Positions 32,941 to 41,179 of a stretch of DNA of 64,000 bases are shown piece after piece. The DNA is taken from the NCBI GenBank assembly GCA_905372835.1, contig CAJPQK010000001.1, positions 248,001 through 312,000 of the forward strand. Direction: 5' to 3'. Position numbers and translations under genes: made by a program. Source of the stretch: Candidatus Saccharimonadota bacterium (GTDB taxonomy: Bacteria; Patescibacteriota; Saccharimonadia; Saccharimonadales; Saccharimonadaceae). Each line of letters opens with the position of its first letter. Within the stretch, counting starts at the first letter, position 1. Below the pieces are notes generated by a model. It saw only the letters and a list, made by a program, of their open reading frames with translations. It had not been told where the DNA came from and did no database searches.

Positions 32941-34719
32941 TTATTGCTCCCTCGTTGCACGTAAAATTTCCTCAATGGTTGTGACGCCGCGGAATGATTT
33001 GATCAATCCATCCATCTGCATGGTAATCATACCTTCGCTAATCGCTTGTTCCTGAATATCATTGCTGGTGGCATTTGCAGTGATCATCTTTTGAATGGCC
33101 ACGGAAATACCCAATACTTCGTAAATACCAACGCGACCCTTGAAACCATTGTGTCCACACTCATCACAGCCTTCAGGTGACGGCTTCCACAGTTGAACGA
33201 TGGTTGCGTCTGTCGTGCCCATTGGTGTATCACCGCCGATGCTCTCTGATGCAGCTTGTTCTTCGAGCTCGTGAAGGTGTGGCATTGACTCCGGTGTGAT
33301 ATTGAACATTTGGGTGATGTAGTTCAATTCTTCTTGACTGGGGGTGTAGGCCTGGCGACAGGATTGACACAGGCGCCTCACCAGTCGCTGACCGATGACA
33401 GCTTTGACGGTACTGGCGATCAAGAATGGCTCAATATCCATATCCAACAAACGCGGCAAACAGGTGGCTGCGTTGTTGGTGTGGAGGGTTGAGAACACCA
33501 AGTGTCCGGTCAGTGCCGCCTGCACGCCGAGGTTGGCAGTTTCACCATCACGGATCTCTCCAACCATGATGATGTTTGGGTCTTGACGGAGCAGTGCGCG
33601 TAGTCCTGAAGCAAAGGTCATGCCGGCTTTGGCATTGGTCTGGGTCTGGTTAACGCCAGGGATTTTATATTCGACCGGGTCTTCAATGGTTGAAATATTA
33701 ACATCAGGAGTGTTCAATTCTGACAGCACGCTAAACAGGGAGGTTGATTTTCCAGAACCAGTTGGCCCGGTCACTAAAATCATACCGTTTGGCTGCGCCA
33801 TGGCGTTTTTGATGGTTGCCAGGGACAAGCCCCAATAGCCCAACTTATCCAGAGAAATCGCTTGGTTTGACTCATCCAACACACGCATGACGATCTTTTC
33901 ACCGTCGGCAATCGGCAGCGTCGACACACGCAAGGCGTATTGCTTGCCTGAAACTTTGATCTTGAATCGTCCGTCTTGTGGCACGCGGCGTTCGTCGATT
34001 TTCAAGTTTGACAAAATTTTGATGCGGCTGACCAGAGCTCCCAAAACATTGTGAGGTAATTTATTCACCTCTCTGAGCACACCGTCGATACGGTATCGTA
34101 CCTGGACAAATTCTTCGCGCGGTTCAATGTGGATGTCGGAAGCGTGTGATTTGATGGCATACTCGAGCAGCAGGTTGACGGTCTGAGCAATTGGTGAATC
34201 TTCAGCAAATTCTTCCTCTTTGGCATTTTCGGCGTCGCTATCATCTCTCTGGATGGCAATGACTTCATCAAGTTCGTCGTTCACATCACCGCGGTAATTT
34301 TCCAGACAATCCAAAATATTACTTTTCGTTGCCAAGAACACGCGCAGGTTATAGCCGATTTCTTTTTGGATGAAATTGAGAGCCTGCACATCGTCAGGGT
34401 CTTCCATAGCCAGCATTGGCGCACCATCTTCATCAACCGCAAACAGCACGACATTGTACTGCCGGGCGATATGCTCTGGGATGCGCTTTAGGACCTCATC
34501 AGGAATATCTTTTGGCTCAATTTCTACAAACGGCGTCCCGATATAATCACCGACCAATTTGGCTAATTCGCGCTCTTCTAGCACCTTGTCCTCAATGATG
34601 GTCTCTTGCAGGGTGCGCTTGGAACGTTCGGCGGTCGTCTTTAAATCAGCAAGCTGCGATTCTGTTAAGATTCCACCCTGTTTCAGAATTTTCTCAATCG
34701 TATTATCTGAGATTCTCAT
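32941..34719 (-). CDS. pilB: Type IV pilus extension ATPase PilB (GspE/T2SSE family)
   Basis: This 592-residue hexameric ATPase powers pilus extension. It has an N-terminal MshEN-like region, then GPTGSGKST (Walker A), RALLRQDPNIIMVGEIRD (Asp box and Walker B), and HTNNAATCLPRLLDM (His box). The tetracysteine zinc site is CQSC ... CDEC, with a GRVGIYEVL end. All functional residues are kept. It heads the operon pilB-C-M-N-O. No PilT or prepilin peptidase is found in the window. Confidence 0.95.
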   Translation of the reverse strand: MRISDNTIEKILKQGGILTESQLADLKTTAERSKRTLQETIIEDKVLEERELAKLVGDYIGTPFVEIEPKDIPDEVLKRIPEHIARQYNVVLFAVDEDGAPMLAMEDPDDVQALNFIQKEIGYNLRVFLATKSNILDCLENYRGDVNDELDEVIAIQRDDSDAENAKEEEFAEDSPIAQTVNLLLEYAIKSHASDIHIEPREEFVQVRYRIDGVLREVNKLPHNVLGALVSRIKILSNLKIDERRVPQDGRFKIKVSGKQYALRVSTLPIADGEKIVMRVLDESNQAISLDKLGYWGLSLATIKNAMAQPNGMILVTGPTGSGKSTSLFSVLSELNTPDVNISTIEDPVEYKIPGVNQTQTNAKAGMTFASGLRALLRQDPNIIMVGEIRDGETANLGVQAALTGHLVFSTLHTNNAATCLPRLLDMDIEPFLIASTVKAVIGQRLVRRLCQSCRQAYTPSQEELNYITQMFNITPESMPHLHELEEQAASESIGGDTPMGTTDATIVQLWKPSPEGCDECGHNGFKGRVGIYEVLGISVAIQKMITANATSNDIQEQAISEGMITMQMDGLIKSFRGVTTIEEILRATREQ

Positions 34720-34777
34720 ATCACTTATGCTTTAGTATAGACCAGTTGAATTGAAAAAACAATGATATACTAAAAGT

Positions 34778-35245
34778 GTGAAGATATATGATGAAACAGA
34801 GATGAAAGCACTGGGGCGGGCGATTGGTCAGGCGCTGGTTGGCGGCGAGGTGATAGAACTGGTTGGTGATGTGGGCGCTGGCAAGACTACACTTACTAAG
34901 GGTCTGGCGGAAGGACTGGCAATCACTGAACCAATCCAAAGTCCGACATTTACTATTTCGCGCGTGTACGATGCGCGCGATGGGTTACGCCTTTGTCACT
35001 ATGATTTTTACCGCTTGGGTGAAGCTGGCATCATGGGCGATGAAATTTCTGAAATTATGCAAGACGGCTCAACCGTCACGGTTATTGAATGGGCAGGCGC
35101 GGTTAATGAAGTGCTGCCGAGCGATCGCTTTATGATGACAATTACCGCTACAACTGAAACGGAGCGGCAGCTAGAGGTTACCGCTAATGGCACTCGTTCC
35201 GAACGACTTCTTAGTGCGGTTAATGCATTTTTTGAGAGGAGATAA
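34778..35245 (+). CDS. tsaE: tRNA t6A synthesis ATPase TsaE
   Basis: TsaE helps make N6-threonylcarbamoyladenosine at position 37 of ANN-reading tRNAs. The 155-residue protein has Walker A GDVGAGKTTLTKGLAEGL, the SPTFTISRVY switch region and the HYDFYRL motif. GTG at 34778 lies six bases after TATACT (34766-34771). It diverges from pilB and is followed at once by tsaB. Confidence 0.95.
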   Translation: MKIYDETEMKALGRAIGQALVGGEVIELVGDVGAGKTTLTKGLAEGLAITEPIQSPTFTISRVYDARDGLRLCHYDFYRLGEAGIMGDEISEIMQDGSTVTVIEWAGAVNEVLPSDRFMMTITATTETERQLEVTANGTRSERLLSAVNAFFERR

Positions 35246-35246
35246 A

Positions 35247-35633
35247 ATGTTGTTATTGCTTGATACATCAACCCCAGTTTGTTATGTAACACTTGTCAGC
35301 CAAGAAGGTACAGTGTCGTATGAATGGCAGGCTGATCGCACGCTAGCCAAAGGACTATTGGGCTTTCTCAGAGACAGCTTGGCCAAACAAAACGCTGACA
35401 TTCACGCGTTGACTGGCATTGGTGTGATGAAAGGCCCAGGAAGCTTTACTGGGTTGAGGATTGGACTGACGGTGGCCAATACCCTGGCTGACGGTTTGCA
35501 GGTGCCAATCGTTGGCGCGACGGGCGAGAACTGGCAGGAACGAGCGTTAGAAAAATTGCGCTCCGGTGAAGACGAAAAAATTGTCATGCCAGAGTATGGT
35601 GCTGCGGCCCACATCACTGCGCCACGAAAATAA
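35247..35633 (+). CDS. tsaB: tRNA t6A synthesis protein TsaB (short form)
   Basis: TsaB is the scaffold partner of TsaD. The family signatures are seen: LLLLDTSTPVCYVTLV at the start and MKGPGSFTGLRIGLTVANTL in the middle. The protein is only 128 residues, against about 220-240 normally. The usual C-terminal half is missing, but the terminal motif PEYGAAAHITAPRK is retained, so an internal deletion is likelier than a truncation. ATG 35247 follows AGAGGAGA and gives the canonical N-terminus; a longer frame from 35187 overlaps tsaE and is rejected. Confidence 0.88.
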   Translation: MLLLLDTSTPVCYVTLVSQEGTVSYEWQADRTLAKGLLGFLRDSLAKQNADIHALTGIGVMKGPGSFTGLRIGLTVANTLADGLQVPIVGATGENWQERALEKLRSGEDEKIVMPEYGAAAHITAPRK

Positions 35634-35698
35634 TCATAGCGATACATAAACTAAGCGCTACTATTTTCGCTTTCCGTGCCAAAACTCCAGAAACCGTG

Positions 35699-35826
35699 TA
35701 TAATTAAATTACGGCGATTTGTAGGATGTGATTCGCCGGATTAGATAGTTTGAAGTTGATTGGCTGTTGATATATTTCCTTGAGGCGAATACTCAGGGGC
35801 AGTCGGTCGGAAAGGAATACTGAAGT
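35699..35826 (+). promoter_or_regulatory. Promoter and structured 5' leader of rny
   Basis: TATAAT (35699-35704) predicts a start near 35711 and a leader of about 115 bases, the longest seen here. CGGCGA (35712-35717) pairs with TCGCCG (35733-35738) at the very 5' end. CCTTGAG (35778-35784) pairs with CTCAGGG (35792-35798). AAGGAAT then precedes the ATG. The hairpins could stabilise the message or let RNase Y control its own mRNA. Confidence 0.45.
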
Positions 35827-37317
35827 ATGGCAGGAATTGTCATTGGCGCACTTGTTGGGGCCAGTTTAGGCGCGGGCGCGCTTTATGGATATCAAACAGT
35901 ACGCCGTTCACAAGCAAAGTCGCAAATTGATAAAGATTTGGCGAATGCAAAAACCAAAGCGAGTGACATCGTTCTCAAGGCAAAAGATGAGGCGCTGAAA
36001 ATTGAGAATGAGCGTCGTCGAGAGTGGCAAAAAACGGAAAATCGTTTGGCAGATCGTGAAAAAGCGCTTGATAATAAGCTTGAAGAGCTAGATCGTCGGT
36101 CAGAAAAATTGCGGGCGCATGAAGATGAGATTGATGATTTGAAAAATGAGATTCGGCAAATTCGCACTCGTCAGCAGGAAAAATTGGAAAAGATTGCTGG
36201 CCTGAAAAAGAAAGATGCAGCCGAAAAATTGATGCAGATGACTGAGCGGGACATTCGTGATGACCTCACCAAATTGGTTGCAAAATTGCAGCACGAGGCC
36301 ATGGACGATGCTGAAGAGCGGGCTCAGACTATTCTACTCACCGCCATGGAGCGAATGAGCAGTGAAGTAACGGCTGAGCGCACCGTGACGGCGGTGAAAC
36401 TGACTGATGATGAGATGAAAGGTCGCATCATCGGTAAGGAAGGTCGTAATATTCAGGCGTTGCAGCGTGCCACTGGTGTCGACATTTTGGTAGACGATAC
36501 ACCTGGCATGGTGGTGTTGTCGAGCTTTGACCCAGTTCGTCGCCAGGTTGCGCGTTTGAGTTTGGAGATGCTGATGAAAGATGGACGCATTCATCCAGCG
36601 CGCATTGAGGAAGTTGTTGCTAAGGCACAAAAACAGATTGATAAAGAAGTCAAGCAGGCTGGTGAAGATGCCATGCGTGAAGCGGGTGTTGTTGGTATTC
36701 CAAAGGAAATGCTGCGCCTGTTGGGTGAATTGAAATTCCGAACCTCATATGGTCAGAATGTGCTGAAGCACTCGACTGAGATGGCGCAGATGGCGGGGAT
36801 GATCGCTGAGGAAATTGGCGCTGACGTTCGTATATCAAAGATTGCAACATTGCTGCACGACTCTGGTAAGGCAGTGACGCACAAAATTGAAGGTAAACAT
36901 CACCACATTGCGGCAGAATTGGCGCGCAAATACGGCATGGATGAGCGAATTGCTCACGCTATCGAGGCGCACCATGACGATATTGAAGCGACAACGCCAG
37001 AAGCATTGGTGGTTCGTGTGGTAGACGCTGCTTCAGCAGCACGGCCAGGCGCACGTAATATCTCAGCGGAGAACTTTGCTGAACGTATGCGCGACTTGGA
37101 AAACGTAGCCACCAGCTTTGAAGGCATCGATAAGGCTTATGCAATTTCTGCCGGACGAGAAGTGCGGGTGATTGTCAAGCCAGAAAAGATTGATGACCTG
37201 AGTGCCATCAAGTTGTCGCGTGATATTGCTACTAAGATTGAATCAACCATGCAATATCCAGGTACTATCAAAGTTAATGTTATCCGCGAAACGCGGGCAG
37301 TGGAGTTTGCAAAATAA
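35827..37317 (+). CDS. rny: Ribonuclease Y
   Basis: RNase Y is a membrane-bound endonuclease that starts mRNA decay. The 496-residue protein has an N-terminal span (about 1-22), a long coiled coil (about 30-170), a KH domain with GRIIGKEGRNIQALQRATGVD, and an HD domain with LLHDSGKAVTHKIEGKHHHI. The C-terminal helical region is intact. The stop codon and the next start share a base (TAATG), so the fusion gene downstream is coupled to it. Confidence 0.96.
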   Translation: MAGIVIGALVGASLGAGALYGYQTVRRSQAKSQIDKDLANAKTKASDIVLKAKDEALKIENERRREWQKTENRLADREKALDNKLEELDRRSEKLRAHEDEIDDLKNEIRQIRTRQQEKLEKIAGLKKKDAAEKLMQMTERDIRDDLTKLVAKLQHEAMDDAEERAQTILLTAMERMSSEVTAERTVTAVKLTDDEMKGRIIGKEGRNIQALQRATGVDILVDDTPGMVVLSSFDPVRRQVARLSLEMLMKDGRIHPARIEEVVAKAQKQIDKEVKQAGEDAMREAGVVGIPKEMLRLLGELKFRTSYGQNVLKHSTEMAQMAGMIAEEIGADVRISKIATLLHDSGKAVTHKIEGKHHHIAAELARKYGMDERIAHAIEAHHDDIEATTPEALVVRVVDAASAARPGARNISAENFAERMRDLENVATSFEGIDKAYAISAGREVRVIVKPEKIDDLSAIKLSRDIATKIESTMQYPGTIKVNVIRETRAVEFAK

Positions 37318-38513
37318 TGGATGGGTTTATGAGAGCAGAACGACGTCAATGGCTTGAAAGTTTGGACGCCCGACCATCCGGCGCTGCCGTCCTGTTGGAG
37401 GATGTTGAAGGCCGGGCTTTGATCGTTAAGGCAAACTACAAGACGTATTGGGCTTTGCCGGGCGGCATGGTTGACACTGAAGAGTCACCACTAGTGGCAG
37501 CGCTACGGGAAGTGAAGGATGAAGTTGGCATCGTCATCAATCCAAGCGACGTGTCATTGATGGGTGTGGCGCAGCGCATGGGTGACGGGTTCATCACCTA
37601 CCAATTCATCTTTACAGCGTCCATCAAAGAGTCACAAGTCAAGGCCATCAGTCCACACGATCCAGAGATCGAAGAGTGGCGATTTATCAGCAAACAGGAA
37701 GTGCTGAAGGGTGAATTGCCGTTACCATGGTCATTGAAGGCGTGGGCTCACGACCAGTCGGGGTATTTTGAAACCGCCATTGCTGATGATGACAATGCTG
37801 ATACTGAAACAATCGTATTCTCCACAACTGGTGGTGATGAAAGCAGTAGTAGTGATACGCCGGTGCGCAAGGGTGCTTCTGGACGACTATTCATCACCCG
37901 CCACGGCGAAAGCGAGTGGAATTTGCAGGGCAAATGGACCGGACTGACAGACGTTGGCTTGACAGAAAAAGGTATCTCGGACACGGTGCGGCTTGGTCAG
38001 TTATTGAAAGACACAACTTTTGACGTGGCGTATACTTCTGCCTTGAAGCGCACTCATCAGACACTTGACGCGTTGCTTAAAGGCGCAGAAATTACCACAT
38101 TACCAACCATTCATGCAGCAGAACTCAACGAGCGCGACTATGGTACATTGACAGGTAGTGACAAGTGGGAAGTCAAAGATCAGATTGGTGAAGAGGCATT
38201 CAATGGCATTCGTCGCGGTTGGGACTATCCAGTGCCGGACGGCGAAACCTTGAAAGATGTATATGCGCGAGTTGTGCCGTACTTTGAGACCGAGATATTG
38301 CCACGACTGCAGGACGGTGAAAATGTTCTACTGGTGGCACATGGTAATTCCATCCGCGCCTTGGTCAAATACCTTGATCAAATCCCAGACGATAAGGTCG
38401 CAGACCTGGAAATGCCGTTTGGTAAAATCTTAGTCTATAGCTTTGATCATGAACACGCGTTGCCAGTTGATAAGGCTGAACGCTCCGTTGACATCTCACC
38501 AACCAAAGCGTAA
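37317..38513 (+). CDS. Nudix hydrolase fused to phosphoglycerate mutase-like domain
   Basis: This 398-residue protein joins two enzymes. Residues about 20-150 are a Nudix hydrolase with box GGMVDTEESPLVAALREVKD (cited around residue 50), which departs from the usual REUxEE by an Asp. Residues about 185-385 are a histidine phosphatase/dPGM domain with FITRHGESEWNLQGKWTGLTD, the RTHQTLD arginine, ERDYGTLTG and VAHGNSIRALVKYL. The second part looks like an active 2,3-BPG-dependent phosphoglycerate mutase, which would serve glycolysis. A Ser/Asp-rich linker (about 160-185) separates the two. ATG 37317 overlaps rny; ATG 37329 is an alternative. Confidence 0.85.
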   Translation: MDGFMRAERRQWLESLDARPSGAAVLLEDVEGRALIVKANYKTYWALPGGMVDTEESPLVAALREVKDEVGIVINPSDVSLMGVAQRMGDGFITYQFIFTASIKESQVKAISPHDPEIEEWRFISKQEVLKGELPLPWSLKAWAHDQSGYFETAIADDDNADTETIVFSTTGGDESSSSDTPVRKGASGRLFITRHGESEWNLQGKWTGLTDVGLTEKGISDTVRLGQLLKDTTFDVAYTSALKRTHQTLDALLKGAEITTLPTIHAAELNERDYGTLTGSDKWEVKDQIGEEAFNGIRRGWDYPVPDGETLKDVYARVVPYFETEILPRLQDGENVLLVAHGNSIRALVKYLDQIPDDKVADLEMPFGKILVYSFDHEHALPVDKAERSVDISPTKA

Positions 38514-38598
38514 GCGTCAGCTGTACAATTATAGCTACAACAGACTAGCTTTTACTGCGTCAATGTGCTACAATACCTTGCAGGTAGTTACCTCATTT

Positions 38599-38675
38599 CG
38601 GGGTGTGGCGCAGTTGGCTAGCGCGCGCGGTTTGGGACCGTGAGGTCGAAGGTTCGAGTCCTTTCACCCCGACCA
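38599..38675 (+). tRNA. tRNA-Pro (anticodon TGG)
   Basis: Acceptor CGGGGTG pairs with CACCCCG. The anticodon stem CGCGG/CCGTG (one G-T pair) surrounds TTTGGGA. CCA is encoded. TACAAT upstream at about 38570 is a likely -10 box. Confidence 0.95.
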
Positions 38676-38688
38676 TCGAAGTAATATC

Positions 38689-38722
38689 AAATCCACGTCA
38701 TGGAAGTATGGCGTGGATTTTT
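38689..38722 (+). terminator. Terminator after tRNA-Pro
   Basis: AAATCCACG (38689-38697) pairs with CGTGGATTT (38712-38720), followed by TT. Read from the other strand it also ends in T-rich sequence, but the gatD gene on that strand is upstream of it with about 50 bases between. Confidence 0.8.
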
Positions 38723-38771
38723 CAATTGACATAACAGCTAGAGACTAATCTTGGTGGATTATCGCGGCTGC

Positions 38772-39497
38772 TTATCGAGGTCGCTCAGCCGCAACTTGTT
38801 GCGCTGTCTGCGCCAGGGTATCAACGTCAAGTGGTTTGAGGTCTTCGGCAGATATACCGCGGCGTTCTAGAGCTTTGGCTATCAAAAAATCAGCTATCGT
38901 TGGATTTTTCGGCAATAACGATCCATGCAGGTAGGTTGCTATGACGTTATTGAATTGGACCCCTTCGGTGCCATCAGTAGTATTATTGCCAGCGCCGCGG
39001 ACTACCTTGCCCAGTGGCTGAACTGTGTCGTCCAAAAATGTCTGGCCGCTGTGATTTTCGTAGCCAACGATTGTACCAAATCGTTCGCTCTCCAGGGTGA
39101 TGTTGCCGATGAGTCGTTCCTCTCCGGCGGTTGTTTCCACTGGTAGCACGCCAATGCCGCGGATGACAGAACCGTCATTGGTGACAAATTGTCGCCCAAA
39201 CAACTGATACATACCACAGATGAGCAACATGGGAGCGCCGTTATTTGCCAGAGTTTTCAATTCTTCACCGCGTGACAACAAATCGTCTTGAATAGCTAAT
39301 TGCCCGGCGTCTTGTCCGCCGCCGCCGACAAAAATATCTCCGGTCGAGAAGTCGGTTGTGTCTCCTGGGTTATGGTCGATGATTTCGACACTAAAGCCTC
39401 GCCACTCCAGCCTTTTTTTGAGCACCAAAGTGTTGCCCCAGTCGCCGTAGAGATTCATATCTTTAGGATATAGTTGGATGATGGTGATCGTTGTCAT
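38772..39497 (-). CDS. gatD: Lipid II isoglutaminyl synthase, glutaminase subunit GatD
   Basis: GatD frees ammonia from glutamine and channels it to MurT, which amidates the D-Glu of lipid II. The 241-residue protein is a CobB/CobQ-type class I amidotransferase. The nucleophile C94 is in LLICGMYQLFG, an oxyanion-type GGGGQDAGQ stretch lies at about 58-66, and the catalytic His is in ATYLHGSLLPKNP. It overlaps murT by four bases. The pair is typical of Gram-positive-type walls. Confidence 0.92.
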   Translation of the reverse strand: MTTITIIQLYPKDMNLYGDWGNTLVLKKRLEWRGFSVEIIDHNPGDTTDFSTGDIFVGGGGQDAGQLAIQDDLLSRGEELKTLANNGAPMLLICGMYQLFGRQFVTNDGSVIRGIGVLPVETTAGEERLIGNITLESERFGTIVGYENHSGQTFLDDTVQPLGKVVRGAGNNTTDGTEGVQFNNVIATYLHGSLLPKNPTIADFLIAKALERRGISAEDLKPLDVDTLAQTAQQVAAERPR

Positions 39498-40756
39498 GAG
39501 ATATCCTCCACGTCTGTTTTTTCGCTGAGCAATCGCCGCAGGGTGGTCATGGCGGTGTAGCTACAAAAAATCTGTTTTGGCTCTGTTGGCTCGTGTGCTA
39601 AAAATTCATCCAGCGCTTTTGCCAAATCCGGTTCGACAGTGCCAACGGTGACATCGTCATAGCTCAGCCGCAGCGCCATGTCATAGGCTCGGACACCACT
39701 GACTACGCTGACATGGTTCAGCACAGAAAAATCAACATCCCACAGCCAACTCATGTCGCGACCGTCCGCGTAATTATCATTGATGGCGATCATAGTCTGG
39801 CGTTGCCGTTTGCCAAAAGACAGCAGACTGAGCCGAAAGCCGCTGGGATTTTTCACTAGCAGTAAATCAATTGACGTACCATTGTGAGTGATAGTCTCAC
39901 CACGACCAAACGCTGGTTTGACCTTTGACAGCGCATCTAACAATACAGGAATTGGTGCTTCTGGCACGATGGTTCGAACGAGCGCCATGGCCGCTGCCGC
40001 ATTTAACAGGTTATACACACCGCTCAAGGCGATTTCGGTTTTGTAGCTCGTACCATCTATCAGAAACTCAGCCCCTTGTTCCGCCACGGCTGTCAACAGC
40101 ACATCTGCGTGGACTGATTCATTAGCTACAGCATCACCAGTCTTCAGGGAATCGTCTGTTGGCATGAGCCGCAGTAGGTCGGTGGTCAAGCCAAAATAGG
40201 ATGCCGTCGCTGAAGTCTTTTCATGGATGCGGAAGACTCGTGGATCGTCACGGTTCAAGACCACGCGGTCAGTAGTAGCAGTTGCAATTTTTTCCAAAAA
40301 ACCGGCTGCCGTGTCTATTTCACCAAATCGGTCCAGCTGATCACGCATGACGTTGAGCAGGAGAGAATATTTTGGCTGCACTTTCTGCACAAACTTAACA
40401 GCCCAGGCCTCGTCCAGTTCCAGGACCGCAATGTCAGCGTCCAATTTGCCTCGCTGGTTAACCGCGCCTAACAGTGCCGCTGCCACGCCACGAGAGAAAT
40501 TACTACCAGTACGGTTAGTGAAGACTTTGAGGCCTGTCGCTTCCAACAGTTCGACGACAATTTTTGTTGTGGTGGTTTTGCCGTTGGTTCCTGACACTAC
40601 GACGACACCGTAAGGTAAATCTTGCAGCGCGCGAGGGATAAAGCCTGAGTCAATTTTTTCTACCACCAGACCTGGCAAGGCCGAGCCGCCGCCGCGTAAT
40701 CTCATGCCGCCACGGACAGCTTTACCGATGGCGGTTGTCACTATGTGTCGAATCAT
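39494..40756 (-). CDS. murT: Lipid II isoglutaminyl synthase, MurT subunit
   Basis: MurT is a Mur-ligase-like ATPase that activates the D-Glu carboxyl of lipid II for amidation with ammonia from GatD. The 420-residue protein has the P-loop VVSGTNGKTTTTK (about 52-64), NVMRDQLDRFGEI, VLNRDDPRV and the MurT-specific C-terminal domain with LWDVDFS. Only one Cys is present in the whole protein, so the Cys4 zinc ribbon known in several MurT proteins is absent. The reverse-strand TATAAT (40765-40770) is eight bases from the ATG. It diverges from the 40805 gene. Confidence 0.92.
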   Translation of the reverse strand: MIRHIVTTAIGKAVRGGMRLRGGGSALPGLVVEKIDSGFIPRALQDLPYGVVVVSGTNGKTTTTKIVVELLEATGLKVFTNRTGSNFSRGVAAALLGAVNQRGKLDADIAVLELDEAWAVKFVQKVQPKYSLLLNVMRDQLDRFGEIDTAAGFLEKIATATTDRVVLNRDDPRVFRIHEKTSATASYFGLTTDLLRLMPTDDSLKTGDAVANESVHADVLLTAVAEQGAEFLIDGTSYKTEIALSGVYNLLNAAAAMALVRTIVPEAPIPVLLDALSKVKPAFGRGETITHNGTSIDLLLVKNPSGFRLSLLSFGKRQRQTMIAINDNYADGRDMSWLWDVDFSVLNHVSVVSGVRAYDMALRLSYDDVTVGTVEPDLAKALDEFLAHEPTEPKQIFCSYTAMTTLRRLLSEKTDVEDIS

Positions 40757-40804
40757 ATAGAGATATTATAGCACCAACCGCTTGAGTCGTGATATACTGA
40801 TAGT

Positions 40805-41179
40805 ATGTTTTTGGTGGGAATCTTTCAGTGGTGGTATGGAACTGGACTGTATAAGCACGTCAGGCAAGTCTATGTTGGTCTATTAAAAACAGCTGATTTT
40901 TTCTCAATTGGCTTGCTGCTGAAAACCTTATTCAATCCATTTCGGCAAATATCTGCCGGCGTGGTGCAGGGCGGATTGCCAGAACAATTTCGAGCGTTCC
41001 TCGACAGGTCATTTTCCAGGGTATTTGGCGCATTTTTGCGGACAATCTTGATAGCAGTTGGGCTTATTTGCCTTCTGGTTAGAATGTTGTGGAGCGTGCT
41101 GATCATTGCGGCTTGGCTGCTGCTGCCATTGGCGCCACTGATAGGCATCATCTTTTGGCAGATGGGAGTAGCGTCATGA
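40805..41179 (+). CDS. Membrane protein cotranscribed with a Clp-like ATPase
   Basis: This 124-residue protein has a weakly hydrophobic N-terminus with aromatic residues (FQWWYGTGLYKHV) and one long or two short transmembrane segments at about 80-118. No family is recognised. TATACT (40793-40798) lies six bases before the ATG. Its stop overlaps the start of the Clp-like gene (ATGA), so it is probably a partner or membrane adaptor of that ATPase. Confidence 0.7.
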   Translation: MFLVGIFQWWYGTGLYKHVRQVYVGLLKTADFFSIGLLLKTLFNPFRQISAGVVQGGLPEQFRAFLDRSFSRVFGAFLRTILIAVGLICLLVRMLWSVLIIAAWLLLPLAPLIGIIFWQMGVAS

